A stretch of 64,000 bases of DNA, taken from the NCBI GenBank assembly GCA_024036415.1, contig JAMWET010001330.1:509501-573500 (forward strand), read 5' to 3'. Shown piece after piece: positions 1 through 11,288 of this stretch. The notes under the pieces are model-generated. The model worked only from the letters and a program-made list of their open reading frames with translations. It was not told where the DNA came from and ran no database searches. The stretch is from Prochilodus magdalenae (taxonomy: Eukaryota > Chordata > Actinopteri > Characiformes > Prochilodontidae). Numbering within the stretch: position 1 is the first letter of the stretch; each line of letters opens with the position of its first letter. The translations under genes and the position numbers were made by a program.

Positions 1-3000
1 ATCTTCATCTTGATTAATGATTTGATGAATAAAACACTCTTCACACATAGTTATACTATGGCTGCAGAACAGCAACAAGTGAGAGAACAAAAACCACAAA
101 GAAACGCAGAGCCATACTGTTGGAAAACCCGCTGTTCTGCTACTGAGAAGAGATCAAAGGCAGTAGACCAACTAAGACCAAGCTCACAGTGGCTTACAAC
201 ACCTGCATGACACGAACCAAATACCACACTGTGACTAAATACATAGTGTCTTTGATGTCACATGGTTACATATTGCTGGGCATTATTTTGGCTAAAATCA
301 TCTACCTTTGTCAGGCTATGTTAATGCCCTGATTCATCAAAATGCCCACAAAACAGTCATCTGGAACGTCTGAAGTTGGTCAGCATGCTTAGAAAAAGTG
401 AGATATTTATAGGGGTACGTTGCAAATCGCAGCCTCCTGTGATTTAGGTGAAGCTTTTTTGTGTGCGTGGATATGCGGTCAAAATCCTACTTTATGATAA
501 ATTGTGGTCAGCAGCTGATAAATCTGATAAATGACAGTTCACAGCCTTGCTACACAGGTGAAAAAATGGGGCATACAGTGCACTGTGGGATGAAAGTGCA
601 GGTTGCTCTTGCGGTCATTATGGGGGTGTCCAGGCAGTGTGGGGTGTGTGGGGTTTCGCCTCCTTGCGATGGGGGTGATCTGATATGTGGTTTGTGTGTG
701 TGTATGTGCAGAGTGGGGTATCACTTGGTGTTTGCCAGTGACTCATCAGATAGCCCGATCGATGTGATTTTTGCTCTGCTTAAAATGACTCATAATGTCA
801 CCACAAAGCTCCTCCGAACTCAAATGTTCTTACCTTGGAGCTTAACCCGAACTTCAGATGTAGATTCATCCTAACCACAAACACTCCCCCACCCCACCTT
901 CCACATGCTCACAAATACACACAAATTGGCACATAGATCACATAGAGGTCATGTTTTATCAAAAGCATTCTTCCTTGTGCACGTGACATTTTCACATGGC
1001 ACTACTTTCAGCCCTTTTTACCCTTGTGCATACATGTGTGCGTGGGCAGGACCGTGAGAGAGTGACTGCCGACACCAGGACAGTCCTCCTGCCTTGCAAA
1101 GGCTTTTCACCTCTGTATAGTGATGCACACCACGGTGTACAGTAACACCAATCACACTTTGCTTCATTCTCAAGTAAATGGAAACCACTTCCTGTCTCAC
1201 ACAACTCCCCTTTCTTGACGACCTAATTTCATCTTGCCCATATCCCGTTCTTTCAGTTTACAACGGAAAGCAAAGCAGTCAATAGTTAAGAGGGGTGAAA
1301 GAAAGTAAGAAAACCTGTACTTTCCAGAAGGTATTCGTCAGAAACTGTCAGTGCTAAGGTGCAAAGCCTCTTGCTATTACTTGCTATTGCAGTTTTTCCA
1401 TTGTGAATTGTGTGCATTCTGTACAATAAGCCCTGATTCCAAAAAAAGACAAAAAAAAAAAACCCAAAGTTGGGACAGAATGTAAAACACTAAGAAAACC
1501 TTACGAACTGTCGAAACTGCTGAACGTCTCTTGGTGTCATCATGGGTGTCTCTGAAAAAGATGTTTAAAAGGCAGCGCACATTGCTCCAGATCTGTATAT
1601 CTCTTTTCATGTTAATATTGCCTTCGCACATGTGTAAGTTACCCATGTCAAGGTCACTAATACAACCCCCACCCATTCCATACCAGACCCTGGCTTTTAA
1701 ACATTACGCTAGAAACAGCCTGAATGATCCTTGAGTTATTTGGCCTGGACAACACAGTGTCCATTATGTCTTTTAACACTGGTTAAATTGGCCTTTTAAG
1801 TAACTGGTTTTAACCATTTGTGCAATTGTATAACCCTGCTTCCAAAAAAATGAAGATGTACAAAATGTAATTAATAACATAATGATAGCCTGAACACGAC
1901 ATTTAATGATACATGGTACAACAGTAACACATCAAAGACTGCAACTGGGAAATTTGATGCTGCCTGATAGCAAGCCAGATGCTTCCTCTCCTCTCGTGTT
2001 AAGAATGTAACATCCATGATTTCCAAAAAGATTTTCATACTTTGATTATGCTGAACCTCAGGACACTTTTCCACCTCACTTCATCGTAAATGATCCCAGG
2101 CCTACAGAAAGTGGCAGTGTTCTGGATCCTGTATACATATGGTTCATTTTTTGGATGCAGCAACTAACGGTGTCCACAGACAATGGTTTCTGGAGGCGTT
2201 CCTGAGTGATATTTTTATGGATGTATTTAATGTAGTGAAGGACCAAAGATCATGGAGACCAAATATTGATTTTGGGTATTATCTCTTGCATTCAGAGATC
2301 CCTTCATCTACTCTGAATCTTTTAATAATGTTCTGTGTCATCAATAATTATATGCTGAAATTCATTATTCTGGAATTGTTGTACTATTTGGCCATGCAGT
2401 ATTTCACAGTTACTTCTGAATGACTTTTTTTATACCAAGTCATGTTACTCACCTGCTGCTAATTAACAGTTAATTTTTTAGCATTACACAACTTTACCAA
2501 TCTTTTGTTATCCCTGACCCAGCTTTTTTAAAAAGCTGTTGCAGGCATTACATTTAAAATGCAATTTTACATTGGATATGTTGAAACTGAGGGTTTAAAT
2601 GATTTGTATGTTATTGCATTCTGATTTTATTTACAGCATTTTGCTTTTTTTACAGCATTATTTACAGATTTTATTTACAACTTTTTGAACATGTTTTTAA
2701 AGAGTTGTAAGACAATAAAACTTACCTTTTCTATAATACCCTATAATAACTACTTTATGACTCAAAACATTGGAACCCATAGTTTTGCAGTTCCACTTTT
2801 TTTGCATTGCCTAGCCTATGATCATTATATACATTATAGCCGCTGCAAGTGTGACATCAATCAGCATATGTCTTATTTTCACCGGATCTTTCATCAAAAA
2901 AGTTAATAAACTGGTTAGACTCATTGAGAGTTTTCACTGAAATTACATTTCTCTGATGTTACCACATCAAGCTAAATTTGCAGGCATGTTTAAGGATGTG

Positions 3001-3974
3001 AGGTGATGACAAGATCAGCAGCTCAGGGGATTGGTATCATTTACCTTCTTTCATAGTCACCAGATATGACCTATTTAGACAATAATGAAATATTGGTAAA
3101 GTCCTGTGCTACAAAATTAAGCAGTCAGCATTAATTTGTTTAAAAACTCTAACATGGGAATACACATTGTGACTGCATGTGTGTCAGTCTGTTAGCTGAA
3201 CTTTCTAAAGCACTCCAAGAGGAGCTGCCATCTAATACCTAGTTTATCTAATCAATCTTTGAATCAATTAAATCATTTTTCTGCTGATGGAATTGAACAA
3301 ATTCATTCAATGGCTAGTGTACACAAAGAACCCAGGAACCAAACCTGAGTTTTTCCAACTATTTTCTGCTAAGTAACATAATAATAATGCTCTAAAAATA
3401 CATTAAAATATTGCCTTTTAATGTATATAAGCTTATTTGTATTTTTTCTAATGTTATATATTGTTTTTTTTATAGGGAACAAGACTATTACTGTCAAGTT
3501 AAACAGTACAGTGTGACTGTTGTGGTTGCTTTGTACAATAAAAGTGATCATTAGCAGACATACTCATTTGAAGAAAGTATATTTGGTCTTATGAACTTAT
3601 GAGTAGTGAACAGCTGGTGTTCTGAGGCACGTATGATATGTGTAACGATGCTTAGTCATCTGTTTGAGGTGTACTTTAAATCTTATTCTCCCCTAAGTCA
3701 ACATGGAGTCAAAGACGCTCATGGTGGCTCAAATATGAACTTTCGGGCTGAAAGGATGGATGCACATATGGCCTGTTTACAGTCATACGAGGTTAGTGGC
3801 AGTGTTGCTATGACAGAAACCGACCTATCCTTCTGATGTTTGTTCTATAAAAGCTAGCATTTATTAATGTTCTATAGTGAATCTGAGTGTCAGGGCACAG
3901 TGAACTTAATGAACACTGATGCTGATGTTATGAACCCCTTATGTATGTGTCATTAATATACAGTACTTAGATGC

Positions 3975-4085
3975 ACTGCAATAGACTGGGGGCCTGTCCA
4001 GGGTGTTGCCTGCCTTCAGTCCGAGAAGCGCTGGGATAGGCTCCAGCACACCCAGGGACCCAGAAGGATAAGTGGCTTTACTCAT
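3975..4085 (+). repeat. Fish interspersed repeat fragment
   Basis: The stretch containing 'gggataggctccagcacacc' followed by 'aggataagtggcttt' matches a motif I recognise as the common 3' part of a dispersed fish retroposon family. Only about 100 bp is present. The family name is not assigned. Confidence 0.5.
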
Positions 4086-4204
4086 TTTCATAACAATCAA
4101 GGCATGTGTTGAAAGAAAAACAGCTGTGTGGATATAATATTATAATAGCAAATTTTCTTGTATATGTTTCTTGGTTACATTGCTTGTTACACACCAATCC
4201 ACCA

Positions 4205-4815
4205 TGACAATAAAACTGCCTTCTTGTATCTACACTCATTGTCCATTTTATCATCTCCACTTTTTGTAGTTCTACAATTACAGACAATGTTCCATGTCGT
4301 TCTCTGCATACTTTGTTAGGCCACTTTTGCCATGTTCTTTAACAGTCCACAGGACCAACACAGATTATTTGGGTATTATGTGGGTGGTATAACGGCAGAG
4401 ACACTGATGTAGTGGTAGCGTGTTAATTGCATTGTGGCGGTACACGTGGCTCAGACATAGCAGTGCTGCTGGTGATTTCAGTGTCAGAATAGCCCCTTAA
4501 ACAAACATAGCCAACAGCGTCCTGTGGCAAGCATCCTGTGGCCATTGATGAAAGACTCGAGGATGATCAACACAAATAGCGACAGATGAGCTTTTATGTC
4601 TTACTGCTGTATCTGACCCCTTCACGCGAGTGCAGCACATACTAACACGCCACCACCATGTCAGTGGCATCATAGTGCTGAGATCATTATAGTGCTGAGA
4701 ATGATCCACCACTCAAATATTACCTGCTCTGTAATCCTCCTGTGGAGGTCCTGTATGGTGGAGCTGACAAAATGGACAATGCAGAAACAAGGAGGTGGTT
4801 TTATGCCGTGTTACG
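4205..4815. mobile_element. Foldback-type non-autonomous DNA element, copy 1
   Basis: The left end carries 'tgtccattttatcatctcc' and the right end carries its near reverse complement ('ggagctgacaaaatggaca'). Inner segments are also mirror-related: 'gtggtagcgtgttaattgc' on the left against 'cacgccaccaccat' on the right. The element is therefore a long imperfect palindrome of about 600 bp with no coding capacity. Further copies lie at 12621-13105 and 23133-23735. Confidence 0.7.
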
Positions 4816-7800
4816 TAATGTTATGTAAGCGTAATGCTGATTATTGCATAAAGAGATTGTTAGAAAATACTTTACAGTCATATGCAAAAGTTACCCCTGG
4901 TTAACACCTCCACTACAGTAAACAAACATAAAGATGATATTTCTCTGCAAATTCTGTTTAATTTCTGATTTTAAATTATTGGGAAAAAAAATGTAAATCT
5001 AAAATGTGATATGACACGTTTTATGTTTTATTTTTTACCCAATTTGTTAAATTCACCTAATAAACAGTAATATTGGATTCAGTCAGAAATGCATTATCTG
5101 TACAGGACATGTACTCATTTTCAACTTTAATTTGACCTCTCACACCCACATTTTCCATATGACTATACTGGGACACTCCAGAGGACCTACTAAAGTGCTT
5201 ATGAAAGCCCTAGGTCCTAGGTCACGCACTTTTTCAGGTCCCAAACTGCCTTAAATATGGTTTCAATATAGACATCCTTTATGGCCTATAGGCTAGAAAA
5301 ACATCTATATGTCAGTTTCAGAATCACTCTGTACACGAAACACATCACAGTACTGCGTTTGGAGATTTATTGGAGGCGTTTGCCATTTCATATTGTAAAT
5401 ATTGGCTTTTCAGATTGGTCGATATTAACGTTTACGAACACACTTACTGATTCACATTGCTTGTCATGCTATGATGCTTGTCTTCTGTGTATTGTATGGT
5501 GCCAGCTAATGAAAAGGTCATATGTATTTGACCTGGGCCTAACAACCTTTGCCCTTTCACAGAATATGATACCTGAATGTCTGAATTTAAACGGTCCACA
5601 TGCAATCAACCTCAGCTGCACAAATACTTTGAGCACCTGTGGGGCAGTTTGCAAGGACTGTTTGGATGCAGAGCGAGATATGTGTGTGCTGCGGTTTAGC
5701 AAGTAGCGAAGAGCAGTTAAACTGTAGTGGAAACATGAGCGGAAGTCAGCCAGGCCGAATGGTCACACTGGCTCTGAAGGTCTGGGACTGCCTGCCACCA
5801 GCTTTCCCTCTCATCTCGCAAACCACTCAGCTGCTGAAAAGCCCACATTTAAAAATAGATGGGCCTGATAGGCTTTGAGATGCACTATTTATCTCCCTTT
5901 CTTTGTCACATGCATGCACACCTACCCACGCACTTTTTGCCTGCTAACGGTGAATGGTGCGGGGGCCATTTGGGAGGGAAACAGTTTGAAGCAAACCCAA
6001 CACCAGGTTGTCTCAGTGATATAAAGCAGAGTAAGGCATGCCTGCTACGGGCTTTTCTGTATGGATTTTCCCTAAATGCTCTGTGTTGACAGTGACTGTG
6101 TGAGTTGCAGTTTGAGTAGATAACCACTAGATGGACTCAAAGCTAAGTGAAAGCTGAGAAAAACATAATAAATCAGCAAAGGATGCTTGAAGATGCTGAA
6201 GAAAATCTTTTTTTTTGTACCTGACATACCTAAAAAATAATTTCAGTCAAATGATCTATTTAAAAAAAGCCCATTCCAATCTGGGTTTTTCTTAAGGCTC
6301 TAATATGTACATAGGTTTTGCATTTAGATGGTCATTTCTCTCCACATCCAATGTGGCTTTTTAGGTTTCTTTTGTTGCCCTAGTAAGGCTCTTGGCTTAG
6401 CCTAGATTTTTTTTTTCTTGCCACAAAACGAAAGTCTCAAATACATTTTTAGCTGGTTTCCAGTAAGCTTGTATTGTAAAAATGCATGTTTGACATGCTT
6501 CAGATGTGGGCCACATTTTTTCCATGCATTTTCTCACTGTTTGAGTCAGAAGGAAATCTAGTGGTTTGCTTGGTGGTTTGATCATACACGTTCATCATAT
6601 CACCAAAACACATTTACACAGAAACAGGCAGATACCTTTCTGCAAGTTCACTCATCCCCTTGTCTGAAGGCACTCAAGCAAGAGGGCTCATTATCCAGTA
6701 ACAAGGAGGCCACTATGGAGATGCAAAAAGTAAAGGCCTGCTACTAGAAAGGCTGCGCTGGGAACGGGGTCAGATATCTGACAGATAAACAGGCAGTATT
6801 CCCAACTGTTCAAGGCTACTTTTCTCGGTGTGCCTCTCACTAGTGAATGTATACAGGCCTTAATTTAAAAGTCTTTGTCCGGCCTTAAAGGGAAATTCCA
6901 CACGAAATCAGCAGAATGACTGCACTGTGTTATAAAACACTATTATGATATGTGTGTCCGGTTTGACAATTCATGCCAGAACTGTTTGCACATTTATTAC
7001 TAAACTCCAGCCTTAAAATATCACTGTAGGCTGACTAGTAGTGGAGAAATAATCAGATGTATTACATACCAATAGTGATTATCCAGTGTCCACTTTTAAA
7101 ACACTACATGGAGCTGTACTACCATATTTACCAGTATGTTACATTCTTGAAGAGTGGCTGTTTCAAAATGCTGGGATGACAAGGCACTTTGGCAAGGCCT
7201 CGAGAGCAAGAGCATTATAGTGGTTAACATTACCCGTGTTTACTGGAGTATACAAATATCCAGGGTATTCAAGCTAACCAGTGAAATGCTCAAAAAGGTT
7301 TTTTTTATACATTCAAAAGTGTCTGCAGATGCAACATGACACATGCAGTCGGTGACGTGGCGCTACAATTACATGAATTCCCTAGTTTTTCTGGGTATTC
7401 TTTTATTTACAGGCAGGCATTGTCAATATGCATTTTCCCAGACTTGTAAGTGGCAATACCAGCTCAACCAGATCTCTTTTGGGAATTCTTTGACGCTTCT
7501 GGCCATTTGATGGAAATGCAAATGACCTCTAATATTGTCTTCATGTGATCCAGTCAATAATAATAAAAAAAGCTGTATTGTTGCGTTTAAGAGTCACATT
7601 GTGGTAAACCATGTTTGCACTGCCATATAGCAGGATCATCTGAAGTAGTGCAATGAAACATGTCTTCGTACAGTAGGACTGTATCACGCTAATATATTTT
7701 CATTACATTGCTTAGCTGTTATTATGAGGTTTATTGTGTCATTATTAGCTGTAATTATTAGGTTTATTGTGTTAGGTTGTTGCTAAATGTACTCAAAAGG

Positions 7801-7840
7801 CACAGTCTCTAGCTAGCTGGCTAACAGTCTGTGCAGTTCA

Positions 7841-8021
7841 GGGCTGCCGAATCCTGGTCCTGGAGATCTCCTCCCTACAGAGTTTAGCTCAAACCTTAAT
7901 CTGACACACCTGCCCCAAGTAATGAAGCCCTTCAGGAGCATCTGAACATTAGAGCCAGGTGTGCTTGTTCTGAACTCTCTAGGGTAGTATATCTCTAAGA
8001 CCTGGATTGTGCTCCCCTGCT
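7841..8021. mobile_element. Short TIR element (MITE-like)
   Basis: The left terminus 'gaatcctggtcctggagat' is matched by an inverted right terminus, 'atctctaagacctggattgt'. The interior has no coding capacity. It resembles the abundant fish 'cctggtcctggagatct' miniature inverted-repeat family, a recollection rather than a search. A related fragment may lie at about 24450-24600. Confidence 0.6.
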
Positions 8022-8811
8022 ACACATGAAACTTGTATTCAGTTCAGTGCGGTTAAAAATCTTACGAATGCCCAAAGGAAATAGCAGGCCTTTTTTTCTC
8101 TTCCCGTCTCTAGGATAAATGCTGGCACTGTTATCAGAAGGACTGATTAATACCAAAGAGGTTTTGTTTCATTCTGAGGTATAATTTAGAGATAATCTTC
8201 CCCACTTAAGGTGCTGGAAAAGAGTCAAGTCATTGGTTAACTTGGGTTTAAATGGAGGTCAAGGGCTTAATTAACACTCCAGTGTTGGTGATCCCCCTCA
8301 AGGTGCTGGAAAAAATTAGAGTGATATTGTTTGTATTATTTATTATTATTTATTTTATTGTCCATCATGTGTTTTCTATTTTAATGTGCTTTTGCAGCAT
8401 GAAATATACTACAGAAATAAAACTGCTATGCCTCGCCCTGCCTTCTCTGATTCTTTATTTCTGAAGGGTATTGATTAGACTGTTAGCTTACAAATGTTTG
8501 CATTACAGTGAACATGTGAAGTGTAAAAGCTTAACAGGATCACGCTGGCATCCAATCCCAGTGGCATTCTGGCACAGTTAGTCAATTCATTTCTTACTAC
8601 ACTACTGATTACTTATAATTAGCTGTATGATGAAGGTATGGTAGCCTGTTGAATACAGCCAAATAGTAAGCGTACAAAACCGTAACATAACGAAACAGTT
8701 GCTAAATACTGTAATACTGTCTTATAGTTTAATACATATCAGCGACATACAGCAAAGACTGTAGTCATGTAGTCAGGCACTAAGACATTTGTATATATGT
8801 ATAATTTAATA

Positions 8812-8935
8812 TGTACTGTGCAAAAATCAGAGACCATTTTTCATTTATTTCTCTTTAACCAGTTAAAAGGCTATTAAGCACAAGTTATTTGTTTTCAGGA
8901 GGTATTTCTGACGAATAGATATATGATAGGAGATA
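8812..8935 (+). repeat. Tc1/mariner-type terminal fragment
   Basis: It begins 'tgtactgtgcaaaaatcaga' and continues into 'tgttttcaggaggtatttct'. The same two blocks recur near 11414/11490, and one or other near 47380 and 62870, so these are pieces of one dispersed family. Only the left part is recognisable here. Confidence 0.5.
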
Positions 8936-9394
8936 TGAAGTAGATATTACATATATAATCACCCATTGTTGTTTTATTGCAACATTCTGAGGAGCTAAGT
9001 ACTAGGGCTGCAAAATATACCTGTCCCAATGTGCACATGGGCAATACTCCCATTGCAGGTGGTGCAATTTTAAATAAGACAATGCTGCTTGATAGAAAAC
9101 CTGCATGGTTCCTGGGCTCTGATTTAAGGCTTCTCTGATACATAAAGAAGAGTAGTCACAGCGTTCACCTGCTTTTATGTTTGGTGAAACTAAAACCGAT
9201 TATGGAGCATTGACGTATGAGAAAACACGCCCTCACTAGAGTGTTAAAAATTAATTTCACACCAAACATTTATAATGACTAATGTTTCCCATATCACAAT
9301 ATATATCGCTGGTAAAAAATACTGCAAGGTCAGTTTTTTTTCCATTATGCAGAAATACTAATTACATACCAGTGATATAGATCAACAGGTCAGT

Positions 9395-9717
9395 AGTGAC
9401 TGCTTAGCAAACTTATTTCCCAGTTACCTTTGTGCAATGTTAGCCTATACTGTATTTTTGACTGCAGTAAAAGAAGCTTACATAGCTTTAATGTCTAATT
9501 TTCTGTCTAAAGTTTGAGATGCAAATTTGCAAAGAATATTATTGATACAGTGGATTCTGATTTTTTAGATTGCAAAGGATTTCATCACTATATTCGATAT
9601 GATATGTAAAGTCTAAAGTTAATTTTTCAGGCAGTGATAGAATCATTTGCTAGCCAGAAGTCAAAATAATACAGTGAGTACAGCCACTCAACACTGTGAC
9701 TTATGTTTAGTTACTGA
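9395..9717 (+). repeat. Dispersed repeat A, copy 1 (inverted relative to 12776-13072)
   Basis: The reverse complement of this stretch aligns over about 300 bp with 12776-13072. Shared landmarks include 'tattctttgcaaattt', 'gcaaaggatttcatcacta' and 'tttgctaagca'. There is no coding capacity. The family is not recognised. Confidence 0.7.
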
Positions 9718-10200
9718 TTCCTTTTTTGTGCTCTTCAGGTTGTGTTAATGACTGCACCCTGCAAGACTTAGTTATGCATTAGAAATCAAGTAGTCATACA
9801 CAATGTGATAAATGATGCATAGCATGTTTGGATCAGACACTAATACTTTAGAAGCTTTATAACTTCAAAAGGGTTTTGAGCTAAAAATAGTAAATAGTTT
9901 TTTGACCTCTACTGGATTACTTTTTAGTTTGAGTGGTGGAGGACTATTCTCACTTTAGCTATTTGGTTAAAGTTAACCAGGGTGGCCAAGGTGTGGCCCA
10001 TATGCCGAAGTTGGCCTGTAATGACATTTAATTTGGGACTTAATCCCACCATCCGATCCATCAAGAGAACCTTTTTATACTTACATATAAATTTTATACT
10101 ATATATCACATAATTGTAAACACAGTATGATACTTCTTTATGATTTTGCTTCTGGGCAGCCAGGTTACTTATTTTAATGAGTTACAACAACTTTTTACAG

Positions 10201-10243
10201 AGTGGAGCAACAACAAAATCTCACCGTCAATCTGATGGAAAAG
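10201..10243 (+). CDS. atp8b3: Possible upstream coding exon of the ATP8B flippase gene
   Basis: Acceptor 'ctttttacag' precedes 43 nt and a GTAATA donor. Read in the frame set by the next exon it gives SGATTKSHRQSDGK and ends in phase 1, exactly what the exon at 11223 requires. It has no Met, so a further 5' exon would be needed. It could equally be a chance open stretch. If real, translation starts upstream of the Met at 11252. Confidence 0.4.
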
Positions 10244-11222
10244 GTAATATTACAGCCAGCTGGCTTAAACATTTTTTATGAGCTCATATAAGCTATAGGT
10301 GTAGCTATAAGGTGTTCCAAGAGCATTTACAACAAAATGATAATTAAAACCTATTTAGAAGAAGCACGTATAATGTACTGTGTTAAAGGACTACAGAATT
10401 CCTGGGTGTCTTTACACGTCAGTGTTTCTGCACACTCTCGGGACACAGAGCAAGTGTTTGTGCCTTCTCTCTCCTCCTCTTTTTAACCTTGTCCATATCA
10501 TGTTTCAGTCCCCTCCCTCTCCCACCCACAGGAACACAATTTCCCGAATCAGTTCAAGAGAGTTCGGAGAAGAAGGACAAGGAAAGAGTGGGTTGAGATA
10601 AAAAGAAACAGCATATAGTTTGTTGGAAAATCCCTGAAGGATGAACGCAAAGGCAAGATTTAAAAATAGTGTTTCCCGTATGGTAATCAGCTGAAGGTAA
10701 CAATAATTTTTGGTCTATCAAATCAAATGCCTAATTTGCGTGGGTGAGACGCTGGAGACCAACTTGAGGAAAGAACCCCCTCTTGAGATGTCGCAGCCAA
10801 GAACAATTGCCAGGTAAGGTGTTTGTCAGTGAGACTCCCCAGTGATTATCATCTAGCAAGTCATTTTGTTAATGAGGTATGAGGGCATCGTTGACTCTGT
10901 AGATCCGGTGCATGCTAACTCTTGGAAGATATTCCTCTTCTTCACTCACTATCCTTTAAACCAGATGAGCTTCTATTTGAAGGTAAAACTCAGTTTAATA
11001 GTTTTGTGCTTTGTACTATAATTCAAGAACTTTGAGTCCTATGTTCTGCAGCAGGTAGTTAGTGATTGGTTATGTGAAGCGTGAAGAATCTCTGTCTGTG
11101 ACGAGGTAAGCATAGCAACAATGTGTAATGAGTGAAAGTTGACATATGAAAAGTCACTCCTGCATTTTTACACCTTCAAACTGGCCTCATTTACAAAGAT
11201 GGGGAACTTTCTTGCTTTCCAG

Positions 11223-11288
11223 AGCGTTCCGTCTTTCCCAGTGCATTCATCATGGCCAGAGGAGACACCTCATCCTCAGAGGGAATAG
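11223..11288 (+). CDS. atp8b3: atp8b3 exon 1 (N-terminal tail)
   Basis: Acceptor 'tgctttccag' and donor GTCTGT enclose 66 nt. ATG at 11252 opens [12 protein letters not shown] and ends in phase 1, so that G joins GT of the next exon to make Gly. The frame also stays open upstream of the ATG, in phase with the possible exon at 10201. The short acidic/Ser tail agrees with variable ATP8B N-termini, but conservation cannot be judged here. Confidence 0.6.
   Translation, partial: SVPSFPVHSSWPEETPHPQRE

Larger units (their letters stand above)
1..10200. other. 5' intergenic flank of the flippase gene, no gene recognised
   Basis: AT-rich non-coding DNA. Open frames here are short (at most about 140 codons), lack recognisable domains and do not show paired splice sites with conserved peptides. 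It holds repeat relics at about 3985, 4205, 7841, 8812 and 9395, listed separately. The untranslated first exon(s) and promoter of the downstream ATP8B gene probably lie here, but I could not identify a start site. Confidence 0.6.

Noticed and set aside
461..874. 137-codon plus-strand frame near the window start
   Set aside because: The Cys-rich stretch arises from a GTGT-rich tract, and there is no splice or domain support.
5281..5706. 141-codon plus-strand frame upstream of the flippase, considered as a 5' exon
   Set aside because: No resemblance to ATP8B N-termini and no clear donor in the right phase.
10740..10812. ATG-containing stretch ending in a good GTAAGG donor (MSQPRTIA)
   Set aside because: It ends in phase 2, incompatible with the phase-1 requirement of the exons at 11223 or 12245. 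It could only be non-coding or a decoy.
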